Shown: piece by piece, positions 32,201-43,183 of the stretch
Layout: each line of letters starts with the position of its first letter
Numbering within the stretch: the stretch's first letter is position 1
NCBI GenBank assembly: GCA_948144175.1
Contig: CANXME010001258.1
Span: 2,341,001-2,405,000 of the forward strand
From: Closterium sp. NIES-65
Taxonomy: Eukaryota; Streptophyta; Zygnematophyceae; Desmidiales; Closteriaceae
Direction of reading: 5' to 3'
Length of the DNA: 64,000 nt
Notes under the pieces: model-generated
What the model was told of the DNA's origin: nothing
The model's input: the letters and a program-made list of their open reading frames with translations, nothing else
Databases searched by the model: none
Program-made: the position numbers and the translations under genes

Positions 32201-34396
32201 TACACTGGTCCTACTGGAGGTCTTGCTGAGCGTCGTGAGCCTGCGTCTCGTCCCGCGTCGCCTGTTCGTGCTGCTCGCACTAGTGGTCGCGGCTCGCGTC
32301 ATCGTCCTCCTCCTGTCCCTGGCACGCACCGGATGTCTCTGCGTCCGTCCACTGCTCCTCTGCGTGCCCCTTTGCCTTCTCCTCCTGAGTCCTCTCTTCC
32401 TGCGCTTGCCGACCCTGAGTCGGACTCTCTTCGTGCTGCCAGTCCTTCTGTCACGCGTCTGCTTGCTACTGTCGCCGCTGACCCCTCTTTTGAGTCCACT
32501 GCTGCGTCTGCTCTTGTCGCTGAGCTCGTCGACTTTGCTGCTCGCTGTCGTCTAGACTACGCTGCTAGTCTTGTTGCTGAGTCTGCGTGTGTCTGTCCTC
32601 CGTCCGTCGGGGGTGAGTGTGCTCTTGGCACGGACGTCCTAGAGGACAGGCAGGAGGAGTTACAGTGTCTGGCTGCTGCTTCACCTCATCTCGCGTCTGT
32701 ACTGCTTGCTCCTGAGGGAGACCCGGATGCACTAGACATCCCGACTCCGCGCTCTTACGCGGAGGCCGTAGAGGGTCCCTACTCCTCTCAGTGGCAGGCA
32801 GCTATGGATGCAGAGATGGCTTCCTGGAAGTCCACAGGCACCTACGTTAACGCAGTTCCCCCTCCTTGGGCGAACATCGTCAGTGGCATGTGGATCTTCC
32901 GGGTGAAGCGGCCGCCGGGCTCTCCACCTGTCTTCAAGGCGCGGTACGTTGCTCGTGGCTTCAGTCAGCGGCAGGGAGTTGACTACTTTCAGACCTTCTC
33001 TCCCACCCCGAAGATGACCACTCTTCGGGTGCTGCTGCACATAGCCGCTCAGCGCGACTACGAGCTTCACTCTATCGACTTCAGCACTGCGTTCCTGCAG
33101 GGTAGCCTGCACGAGGAGATCTGGCTGCGCCGTCCACCTGGCTTCACTGGGACTTTCCCTCCTGGCACCCAGTGGAGCCTCCGACGGCCAGTCTACGGTC
33201 TCCGCCAGGCACCGCGTGAGTGGCACGACAGACTGAGGACTACACTTGCGGCTCTTGGGTTTGCTCCGTCTACTGCTGACCCGTCGCTGTTTCTGCGCAC
33301 CGACACTTCTCTGCCGCCGTTCTACATCCTCGTGTACGTCGACGACTTGGTCTTTGCCACAGCGGACACTGCTGGACTCGCCTACGTGAAGTCCGAGCTG
33401 CTGAAGAGACACACGTGCACAGACCTGGGTGAACTGCGCAGCTACCTTGGCTTGCAGATCACTCGGGACAGAGCACGCCGCACCATCACCTTGACTCAGT
33501 CACACATGGTGCAGCAGGTCCTTCAGCGCTTCGGCTTCACGTACTCCTCGCCTCAGGCCACTCCTCTGTCTACTCGCCACTCGCTCTCAGCTCTGCCTTC
33601 GGATGAGTCCGTAGAGTCGAGTGGCCCGTACCCAGAGCTTGTTGGCTGCCTCATGTACCTGATGACCTGCACTCGACCTGACCTTGCATACCCTCTGAGC
33701 ATTCTTGCACGCTATGTTGCTCCTGGGAGACACCGACCAGAGCACATGGCTGTTGCGAAGAGGGTATTGCGCTACCTGTGCAGTACGTCGGGCATGGGGC
33801 TAGTGCTTGGAGGGCGGAGTCCAGTGGTCCTTACAGGCCACGCGGACGCTTCTTGGGCTGACGACCAGGCTACGCAGCGGTCGTCACAGGGTTACACCTT
33901 CAGTCTTGGTTCCGGCTCTGTCTCGTGGCGGTCTACTCGTTCGTCTTCGGTTCTCAGCTCCAGTTGTGAGGCTGAGATCTACGCCGGGGCCATGGCTGCA
34001 CAGGAGCTTCGCTGGCTCACCTACCTGCTGACTGACCTTGGAGAGCCGCCTCGTTCTCCTCCAGTGCTGTACGTAGACAACAAGGCCATGCTGGCCTTCT
34101 GTCGAGAGCAGCGCTTGGAGCACAGAACGAAGCACATTGCTCTCCGCTACTTCCTTGCTCGTGAGCTGCAGCAGCGTGGTCAGTTGCGACTTGCGTACGT
34201 GGCCTCTGAGGCCAACACTGCTGATGTGTTCACCAAGGCACTCGCGCCTTGTGACCATCAGCGCTTCTGCACCCAGCTGGGTCTTGTGCCTGTCTTGCCT
34301 CACTTGCTCTCCTCTTGGCTTTACTTGTACTGTGACATATATATACCTGCTCTTGCTTGTCTAGTCTTCTATATATGTCTGTACTCTTGCTTGTGA
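29241..34396 (+). pseudogene. copia I pol lacking the capsid part of gag
   Basis: The first in-frame ATG (29241) gives MQLPRPSRVSLTPRQLREWY, so the MATPSV capsid region and Gly linker are absent. The knuckle (C-X13-C-X4-H-X4-C), protease (LDSGDSRSFF, with Asp in place of the Ala of sister copies), integrase (VVDDYSRY, HSDRGGEFSS, QQNGIAERR), repeat linker, reverse transcriptase (YVDDLVFA) and RNase H follow. TAG at 30957-30959 (TGG in sisters) stops integrase. A one-base deletion near 31545 changes frame in the linker. The linker holds two copies of LSPQELREWFARRWR (31475 and 31783). The usual terminal TGA is TGG, so the last frame runs about 27 codons further. Confidence 0.92.
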
Positions 34397-34527
34397 ACTG
34401 GCCTCTGGCCCTGCTCTTGTGCTCGGACTGTGTGGTGACTTTGTGATCCACCCTGAGCTTGCTTTGCTTTGCTTTGCTTGACTGGTCTTGTGACCCCTTG
34501 TTCTCCCCCACTTTGCCTATGGGGGTG

Positions 34528-34658
34528 TGTCAGATTACTATAGCTGATGCATGTTTGTAGGCTATAGTGGGGTAGCACATGTGGGGTACAGCTTTCTAGG
34601 GTTGTATTTGTACCCAACCCTGACTTAGTCATTTCATTCCTGTTTGCTTATTATCACA
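34528..34658 (+). repeat. 3' LTR of copia I (131 bp)
   Basis: It follows the purine tract GGGGGTG and is identical by eye to the 5' LTR. GTAGT follows it. Confidence 0.95.
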
Positions 34659-34769
34659 GTAGTGTCAGCAGGCATGACCCTGATTGTGAGGGTAAGCAAT
34701 AGTGTCAGGGTAAACGATGGTTTTTCTCTAACCCTAACGTTACCGGTATGTTCTAGTCATCATCTTGAT

Positions 34770-34892
34770 TCTTCTGCACTTTCTCCTGCTTCCTGGTGCA
34801 CGGCCTAAGAAGGGAAGGTGTTTTCAGTGCTCTTCTGTTTTTCTGGTTGCGCCAAATCTCAGGCCATCAGTAGTGGTAGGCCAACATGTTAA
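34770..34892 (-). pseudogene. hAT-type transposase-like C-terminal tail
   Basis: On the minus strand, immediately past the Harbinger insertion, the frame continues NMLAYHY, stop, WPEIWRNQKNRRALK. That resembles the end of hAT dimerisation domains, where a Trp lies before an (N/R)RR-rich tail. It joins the piece at 48295-48652. TAA at 34890-34892 is the Harbinger target duplication. Confidence 0.5.
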
Positions 34893-35573
34893 GGGTACAT
34901 TCCTGCGGGGACACTTGTGTCTCAATCACTTTGTGACACGCCAAAACAGCATATATTGGACTGTATCACAAACGCGGATCGCGTTAATGCGATTTTCACT
35001 GTATTTTACATCGGTTGGCGTGAATTGAGTGGGTGTCGCGGACGAGTTACACGAGGCCCCGTCACCTTTTGAAAATTTCACAAGTGTCGAAATCTCTTGT
35101 AGTACCGCATGCATCTGGACGCCCGAATTGGGCCCACTTTCGAGCGGGAAAAGAAACCGCTCTGCCCGGGCAGACAAATGATTGATGGTCCAACCTCACG
35201 ATCACATCCCTGCCCGACAGTGCTCACCTTTCCAACCCCACCGACAGCACCCCCTCACCAATCTCTTCTTCTTCTCCAAACCCCACCTTGCTCTTTCTTG
35301 TTGCGTAGTCCAGCCACCGTCGTCTCACACCGTAGCCATGGCCCGTAAGCGCAAGAGCTATACTGACGTGTGCCCGCGAGATCTCAACGAGATCCCGTAC
35401 ATCGCTTGGATGAACAAGCAGATCGCATCCGGCCGCAAGCCCATCGGCTCGTTGCCCAAAGGAGCGCCTGGTGCGGGGGACACTTCATACGAAGCCCCGC
35501 GTGATGTCCCAACTCGCAGACGCCGTGATGCCGACTGGGTTGCATCATCCCGCGTCGTGGACGATGCTGCCTT

Positions 35574-35630
35574 TGTCAAATTATATGACTGTGTCATAAT
35601 AATATGTAGGCTTTAGTGGGGTAGCTAATG
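35574..35630 (+). repeat. 5' LTR remnant of copia J
   Basis: It begins TGTCAAATTATATGAC and matches the first 57 bp of 45342-45471 with three differences. It is cut after AGCTAATG. Confidence 0.9.
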
Positions 35631-35838
35631 CCTCCCGCAGTAGGGCCCCTAGCTCCAGCAGCGCCACCCAGACGGCCAACGTACCACTCACGCAACTGAT
35701 GTGGGGAGAGAGGGAGTCGTGTTCCTCGTTCGCGTCAGCCGGCTGTCCCCAGCACCCACCTCGTAGTCCGTCGTCCTTCCTCTCCTCCGCAGCGTGTTCC
35801 CTTGCCGTCCCCTCCTGCGTCTTCTCTGCCTACCGTTC
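35631..35838. other. rearranged J interior with an inverted LREW segment
   Basis: 35631-35722 encodes LSPHQLREWYVGRLGG on the minus strand, the knuckle-proximal gag motif of this family. 35723-35838 reads on the plus strand as the linker before reverse transcriptase (VPLPSPPASSLPT). H then interrupts at CGTTC, and the linker resumes at 43184 as PEPESDHTRAAHPTV. The inverted piece marks an internal rearrangement in J. Confidence 0.75.
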
Positions 35839-35958
35839 TGTGAAACTGAAACGAGAATGAATGACAAAGGAATGAAAGTGATACAAGTATGCAACCCTAG
35901 CATTGTGTACCCCATATAGGCTACCCCACTACAGCCTACACAACAATATAATTTGACA
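35839..35958 (-). repeat. 3' LTR of copia H (120 bp)
   Basis: On the minus strand it starts TGTCAAATTATATTG after a GGGGGTG purine tract and ends TTTCACA. The purine tract and 3' untranslated region occupy 35959-36167. Confidence 0.92.
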
Positions 35959-36167
35959 CACCCCCATAGGCAAAGTGGGGGAGAACAAGGTGTCACAAGA
36001 CAAGTCAAGCAAAGCAAAGCAAGCTCAGGGTGGATCACAAAGTCACCACACATTCCGAGCACAAGTTCAAGGCCAGAAGGCCAGTTCACATGCAGGAGCA
36101 CACATATATATATAAAAGGCTAAACAAGCAAGTGCACGAGTATATATATGTGACAGTACAAGCAAGG

Positions 36168-39100
36168 TCAAGAAGTGAGCAAGTGAGGCAAGACAGGCAC
36201 AAGACCAAGCTGAGTACAGAAGCGCTGATGATCACAAGGCGCAAGTGCCTTAGTGAAAATATCAGCAGTGTTGGCCTCAGAGGCCACGTACGCAAGTCGC
36301 AACTGACCACGCTGCTGCAGCTCACGAGCAAGAAAGTAGCGAAGAGCAATGTGCTTCGTTCTGTGCTCCAGTCTCTGCTCCTGACACAAGGCCAGCATGG
36401 CCTTGTTGTCTACGTACAGCACTGGAGGAGAACGAGGCGGCTCTCCTAGGTCAGTCAGCAGGTAGGTGAGCCAGCGAAGCTCCTGAGCAGCCATGGCTCC
36501 TGCGTAGATCTCAGCCTCACAACTGGAGCCGAGAACAGAAGACGAGCGAGTAGCCCTCCACGAAACAGAGCCGGAACCAAGGCTGAAGGTGTAACCCTGT
36601 GACGACCGCTGTGTAGCCTGGTCGTCAGCCCAAGAAGCGTCTGCATGCCCAGTGAGGACCACTGGACTCTGCCCTCCAAGCACTAGCCCCATGCCCGACG
36701 TACTGCACAAGTAGCGCAACACCCTCTTCGCTGCAGCCATGTGCTCCGGTCTGTGTCTCCCAGGAGCAACATAGCGTGCAAGAATGCTAAGAGGGTATGC
36801 AAGGTCAGGTCGTGTGCAGGTCATCAGGTACATGAGGCAGCCAACAAGCTCTGGGTACGGGCCACTCGACTCTACGGACTCATCCGAAGGCAGAGCTGAG
36901 AGCGAGTGGCGAGTAGGCAGAGGAGTGGCCTGAGGCGAGGAGTACGTGAAGCCGAAGCGCTGAAGGACCTGCTGCACCATGTGTGACTGAGTCAGGGTAA
37001 TGGTGCGGCGTGCTCTGTCCCGGGTGATCTGCAAGCCAAGGTAGCTGCGCAGTTCACCCAGGTCTGTGCACGTGTGTCTCTTCTGCAGCTCGGACTTCAC
37101 GTGGGTGAGTCCAGCAGTGTCAGCTATGGCAAAGACCAAGTCGTCGACGTACACGAGGATGTAGAACGGCGGCAAAGAGGTGTCGGTCGCAGAAACAACG
37201 ACGGGTCAGCAGTAGAGGGAGCAAACCCAAGAGCCGCAAGCGTAGTCCTCAGTGTGTCGTGCCACTCACGCGGTTCCTGGCGGAGACCGTAGAATGGCCG
37301 CCGGAGGCTCCACTGGGTGCCAGGAGGAAGAGTCCCAGTGAAGCCAGGTGGGCGGCGCAGCCAGATCTCCTCGTGCAGGCTACCCTGCAAGAAAGCAGTG
37401 CTGAAGTCAAGAGAGTGAAGCTCGTAGTCGCGCTGAGTGGCTATGTGCAGCAGCAACCGAAGAGCGGTAATCTTCGGGGTGGGAGAGAAGGTCTGAAAGT
37501 AGCCAACTCCCTACCGCTGACTGAAGCCACGAGCCACGTACCGCGCCTTGAAGACAGGTGGAGAACCTGGCGGCCGCTTCACCCTGAAGATCCACATGCC
37601 ACTGACGATGTTCGCCCCAGGTGGGGGAACCGCGTCAACGTAGGTGCCTGTGGACTTCCAGGAAGCCATCTCTGCATCCATAGCTGCCTGCCACTGAGAG
37701 GAGTAGGGACCCTCTACGGCCTCCGCGTAAGAGCGCGGAGTCGGGATGTCAAGTGCATCCGGGTCTCCCTCAGGGGTAAGCAGTACGGACACGAGATGAG
37801 GTGAAGCAGCAGCCAGACACTGGAACTCCTCCTGCCTGTCCTCAAGGACGTCCGTGCCAAGGGCACACTCACCCCCGACGGACGGAGGACAGACAGACTC
37901 AGACTCAGCGACAAGACTAGCAGCGTAGTCTAGACGACAACGAGCAGCAAAGTCGACGAGCTCAGCAACTAGGGCAGACGCAGCAGTGGACTCAAAAGAA
38001 GGGTCAGTGATGACAGTAGCAAGGAGACGTGTGACAGTAGGACTGGCAGCACAAAGAGAGTCCGACTCAGGGTCGGCAAGAGCAGGAAGAGAAGACTCAG
38101 GAAGAGAAGGCAAAGGGGCACGCAGAGGAGCAGAGGACGGACGCAGAGACATCCGGTGCGTGCCAGGGACAGGAGGAGGACGCTGACGCGAACTGCGACC
38201 ACTAGTGCGAGCAGCACGGACAGGCGACGCAGGGCGAGACGCAGGCTCACGACGCTCAGCAAGACCTCCAGTAGGACCAGTGTAGGGAGACGGAGCAGGT
38301 AGTGGGGAGGCCGGCTGTAACTGTAACTGCGACGGGAGAGGCTGTGGACACTCTAAGGGAGGAGGAGGACCAGTAGAAGACGGGAGACCAAGAACCTGCT
38401 GAAGGAGCGGAATGAAGTACGGCCGAGGCCGCGCGGCGACTCTAGACACAGCAGGGACAGCACCAGTACCAGGAGCAGCTCCAGCTCTAGTACCTCCAGC
38501 AGCACTAGTAGTACCCCCAGCAGGACCGCCTCCAGGACCGACAGCAGGATCCTCCGCGCCAACACCCTCAGCAACTCCAGCTCCAGAAGTACCCGCAGGC
38601 CCAGCAGCTCCAGTACGCCCACTACGAGCACCTCCAAGACCCGTGGCACCAACTCCTTCACCAGCAACAGAACCTCCAGTACCCGCAGCACCTCCAGCTC
38701 CAGCAGCTCGCCTCCATCGCCGGGCAAACCACTCACGCAGCTCCTGTGGAGAGAGTGGCTCTCGGAACGACGAAGCACCCGGAGAACCGCCAGGCACAGC
38801 ACCAGCAGGCCCAGCTCCCTCAGGCTCTGCACCCCCAGGCTCAGTTACTCCATGTGTAGCACCCCCAGGCTCAGCACCCCCAGGCTCAGCACCCCCAGGC
38901 GTAGCACCCCCAGGCTCAGCACCCGCAGACTCAGCACCCCCAGTAGTAGCACCCTCAGGCTCAGCACCCCCAGGCGTAGCACCCACACGCTCAGCACCCC
39001 CAGAGTCAGCACCCCCACGCTCAGCACCCTCAGCAGCACCAGAGTCACCAGTAACCTCGACAGGCTTGACTGCGTCTACCTGGGACACACCTGAAGGGGC

Positions 39101-42100
39101 AGGACCCTGAGGGGGGAGGGGGTCTACCGGGGGGGGACCTGGCACAAGGAAGAGCGGTGGCGGGGGAAAGGACGGAGTGCTGTAGGGGAAGAGGCGGTAG
39201 TAGGGGACCGACTCGTCAAACGTGACGTCCTGGGAGGACAGAACACGACGAGAGGTGGGGTGGTAGAACTGCCACCCTGGCGCGTCAGGGGGGAAGCCAA
39301 GGAAGACGCAAGGAGCAGCACGAGGGGACAGCTTGTCCGCAGACAAGTCGCAGACAAACGCCCGAGATCCCCAGACACGGAACGAAGACGCATCGCCTAT
39401 CTTCACCGTCCACAGCAAAGCTGGGGAGGTCTCCGGCATGGAGACCCTGGGCTGAAGGTTGATCCAATGCGCCGCGTACCGAACCGCAAACGGCCACAGA
39501 AAATGGGGGGCAGCCGCATGCATCATGGACGTATGAGCGACGTCCATGACCATGCCAATGCGGCGCTCAGCAATCCCATTTTGCTGTGGAGAGTCCGGAA
39601 GCGTAAAGGTCTGGCAGATGCCTCGCGCACGACAGTAGGCTCGCAGAAGGCCAGAGGAGAACTCTCCGCCTCTGTTAGAGTGCAGATGCAGAACAGGAAA
39701 GTCCGAGCCGAAGCTCCTCCTGAGCTGGAGACGAGCTGCGCGGATCTAGTCGATCAACACCTCAGTGACATCACCCTTGCTGCGCAAGGGGAAGACTGTG
39801 GTGTAACGCGAGTAGTTGTCAACCACCAGCAGGAAGTAGCGCTCGTGACCCTGTCCACGGACGCGGGCCGGGCCCCACACGTCCATGTGAAGCGTCTGCA
39901 GCGGGGCCTCTGTCGGGGGAAACTGAGAAATGTGAGGGGCAGCCCGCAGCCGCCCCTCGACACAGGGGACGCAGGTGGGGCCAGGCCCCGGAGGAAGGGG
40001 AGGGAGGGACCGGGGAAGACCAGAGACAAGGACACGGGAGGCCATGCCTCGGAGACGAGGTAGGGAGGGGTGACCAAGGCAGTGGTGCCAGAGGAGAGTC
40101 TCTTGAGACAGGAGGCGACACGAGCAGGAAGCAGACTCAGGACCAGACCTGGACGCTGCAGCAAACACCTGACCCGACGCAGCTACCTGACTAGACGGAG
40201 GGACAGGAGGAGACTCAGTGGTCAGGGTGTACAGGCTCGACCCCGAACGACGCATAAACGTGGCCAGGTGCCGGCCTGTGCGAGCGTCCGAGTAGTGGGT
40301 CACCCGCTGACTCGCAGGAGTAAACTGGTGAATCCCCGCATCCTGTAGGTCAGCACCACTCACCAAGTTCGTAGAGAACGAGGGGAGGTAAAGACCAGAC
40401 AAGGTGCCAGAGGGGGCCGCCGGACACGGGAGGACAGTGGAGAAGTGAGAAAGGACAGGACCCCCAGAGGGGTCTGCCAGGGAGACTGCAACTGGCCGAC
40501 CAAGCGGCGTGAGTGTGGTGCAGTCTCGAAAGAAGGAGCGAGAAGCCCCTGAGTCAAGTGTGAAGGTGAGGGAGGCCGAAGCCGACGTGGTACCTGCGAG
40601 CGCAGACTCACCAGAACCTGAGGACGCAGACGCACTGGCACCTAGAGCAGCAGCCTTACTGGCACCTAGAGCAGCAGCCTCACCAGTACCTAGAGCAGCA
40701 GTCTCAATGCCCGGGTCGGGCGGGAAACACTGGTAACAGTCACCCTCATCACTAATAGACACAGCATACATGGCAGAAAGGATAGCATCAAAATCAAGAT
40801 CATAAAAGGCAACTCCCGCCCTAGACAGCTCGCCCCAGCGAGGGATCTCTGTGGCCTCCGGGAACTGGTGACGCCACGCGTCCGTCATGCGGCCAAAGCA
40901 GCGCTGGGTGGGGTGCGCACCTCCACACTGCTCACCCGCACGGTCGCCGGTGCGCAGGACGTAGGTGCACGGACCAAAGCCCCCACCCCGCTGGCGTGCA
41001 GAGTACCACTCACGGAGCTGCTGAGGGGACAGGGTCTCACGACTGCGCTGCTGCTGCTGGCGTGGACGACCACCGGAGCCACTCCTCTGCGCAGACCCGC
41101 GACCAGCTCCACCTCCACCCCCGCCGCCTCCGCCGCCTCCGCTACTACCGCCGCCTCCGCCGCCTCCTCCACCGCCACCACCTCCGCCACCTCCGCTCCC
41201 ACCGCCACCGCCGCCGCCGCCTCCGCCTCCACTGCCGCCACCGACACCTCCACCCTCTCCTCCACTCCCACCGCCACCCCCACTCCCCCCGCCGCCTCCA
41301 CCTCCACCGCCCCCGCTCGCTCCTTCAGTGCCCCTGCCCCCCTTGCCTTTGCCAGAGCGGCGTCTCCCGCTAGGGGCAGACGCCGCACCGACCGACTCAA
41401 GACCAAGGAGGTCGGCCGCAGCAGCAGAGGCAACAGAGGGCAGAAGGGGGGAGGGGGAACACCCGTCAAAGATGGGGGTGCGCGGGTCACCACGAGAGGC
41501 CCCTACAGCGACTATACTCTTCTCGGCCGCTAGGAGGGACTTCTCGAGGAGGTCAACAATGAGAGTGGTGGGACAGACTGAGAGGAATTGGTCCCTGACT
41601 ACGCGAAGGAAGTCAGGGAGGCGAGTGACTATGTAGTAGAGAGTGATGTACATGGGGGGGGGTTCTTGGCGCAGAAGTCAGCAGGAAGCGCAGCGCGGTA
41701 GCGAGTGTCACTAGTGCGGAGGTGCGTAATGAGGTCAGCGACTGTGGGAAAGGCAGCAAGGTTAGGGAAGAGGTACGGTAGCATGAGGCGGCTCAGTGCA
41801 GCAGTGGCAGAGGAGGAGTAGCGTGCAACTATAGCGTCGTACAAGGTCTGAGCACTCTTGTACTGACTAAAGTGCGCACGCTCAGAGTAGGGAGGTGGCG
41901 ACGCACAGCAAGACGTGCAGCAGCATCGCGCGTGGCCCACTGTGAGCGAACAGTGGCGTTAGCATCAGCAGCAGGAGCAGGAGAGGCACAAGAGGTGAGG
42001 TCAAAGAGTAGCGTCTGCCCTATTGCACTGTAAGAACAGCTGCAGGTCATCTACCCAGACGTCAAAGTCAATGGCTCGACCCTCGGCGTCAAAAGCGAGG

Positions 42101-42117
42101 ACACTAGGGGTAGCCAT
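36168..42117 (-). pseudogene. copia H gag-pol, several frameshifts and stops
   Basis: The gag ATG ends at 42117 (MATPSVLAFDAEGRA). Gag is broken by a 5-base deletion near 42010, a one-base deletion near 41889, and a nine-C homopolymer at about 41656 where N has ten. Then come the Gly linker, LSPQQLREWY, knuckle C-X13-C-X3-H-X4-C, protease (LDSGASRSFF) and integrase, stopped by TAG at 39746-39748 (TGG in sisters). The frame resumes through integrase, the repeat linker and LSPQELREWF to TAG at 37511-37513 (CAG in sisters). A one-base deletion near 37190 shifts the last frame, which carries YVDDLVFA and a full RNase H to 36168. Confidence 0.92.
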
Positions 42118-42189
42118 GACAACAGTTGACTAGCAGCGCTGACTGTAGTGCAGGGGCAGTGCAGTGACAAAGGCGCTGCGCTCACGAGA

Positions 42190-42960
42190 CAGGGCGGTTC
42201 GGGCAGCTCGGGCGGCTCGGCAGCAACTGCGGCTCGGCGGCACCCGCGGCTCGGCTCCTCAGCTGCTCAGGCGGCTCGGGCGGCTCGGGCGGCTCGGCCG
42301 GCTCGGGCTGCTGAGCGGCGCGGGCGGCTCGGCTGCGTAGGCGGTTCTGGCGGGGCCGCAGGTAGGGCGACGGGGCCGGGTCGAAGGTAGGGCGACGGGG
42401 CCGGTGCGCATGTAGAGCGACGGGGCCGGGGCCGGAGCGCAGGTAGGGCGACGGGGCCGGGACCGGGCCGTAGGTAGGGTGATGGGGCCGGGGCCGGGCC
42501 GTAGGTAGGGCGACGGGGCCGGGTCGAAGGTAGGGCGACGGGGCCGGGCCGTAGGCAGGGCGACGGGGCCGGGGCCGGGCCGTAGGTAGGGCGACGGGGC
42601 CGGGTCGACGGTAGGGCGACGGGGCCGGTACGCAGGTAGGGCGACGGAGCGGGGGCCGGGGCGCAGGTAGGGCGACGGGGCCGGGCTGTAGGCAGGGCGA
42701 CGGGTCCGGGGCCGGGCCGTAGGTAGGGCAACGGGGCCGGGGTGGCAGGTAGGGCGACGGGGCCGGGCGCAGGTAGGGCGACGGGGCCGGGCCGTAGGCA
42801 GGGCGACAGGGCCGGGGTCGCAGGTAGGACCACGGGGCCGGGGCGCAGGTAGGGCGACGGGGCCGGGGCGCAGTTAGGGCGACGGGGTCGCTAGGGCGAC
42901 GAATCAGGGGCCGCTAAGGCGGCGCGACTTGGCCGCTAGGGCGGCTCGACGAAGTCAGAG
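42190..42960 (-). repeat. GC-rich tandem-repeat leader of copia H
   Basis: Next to gag are GGCGGCTCG-type units (42190-42330). Nearer the primer site are units of about 20-24 bp built on GTAGGGCGACGGGGCCGG (42360-42900). The unit sequence differs from those of D, I, K and N. Confidence 0.85.
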
Positions 42961-43017
42961 AAGGGAGCGCGACTCGCGCAGAGCGAGCTCCGGGCAGGAA
43001 AAAAAAACTTTCGACTT

Positions 43018-43063
43018 GGTGGGCCCTAAGCACAGTTCCCACGAAGGAACCTGCTCGATACCA
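43018..43063 (-). promoter_or_regulatory. primer site, hairpin and GGGCCCACC box of copia H
   Basis: On the minus strand TGGTATCGAGC follows the LTR, then a GTTCC/GGGAAC hairpin with a TTCGT loop, then GGGCCCACC (43018-43026). Confidence 0.8.
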
Positions 43064-43183
43064 TGTGAAATTGAAACGAGAATGAATGACTAAGGAATGA
43101 AAGTGATACAAGTATGCAACCCTAGCATTGTGTACCCCATATAGGCTACCCCACTACAGCCTACACAACATTATAATTTGACA
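43064..43183 (-). repeat. 5' LTR of copia H (120 bp)
   Basis: It matches the 3' LTR with three substitutions and carries TAGGCTGTAGTGGGGTAG. Confidence 0.92.

Larger units (their letters stand above)
27845..34658 (+). mobile_element. Ty1/copia element I, complete ends, recent insertion
   Basis: The two 131-bp LTRs read identical, and GTAGT occurs on both sides (27840-27844 and 34659-34663). Primer site, leader hairpin, GC-rich leader, pol and purine tract are present, but the N-terminal half of gag is missing. Pol carries one stop and one frameshift. Identical LTRs imply a recent insertion, so the copy was probably moved by proteins made elsewhere. Confidence 0.93.
35839..43183 (-). mobile_element. 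Ty1/copia element H, nested in J
   Basis: On the minus strand H has 120-bp LTRs at both ends (three differences), primer site, GC-rich leader, gag-pol and purine tract. CGTTC (35834-35838) and TGTTC (43184-43188) flank it, a 4-of-5 target duplication. J's linker reads across the site. Confidence 0.92.
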
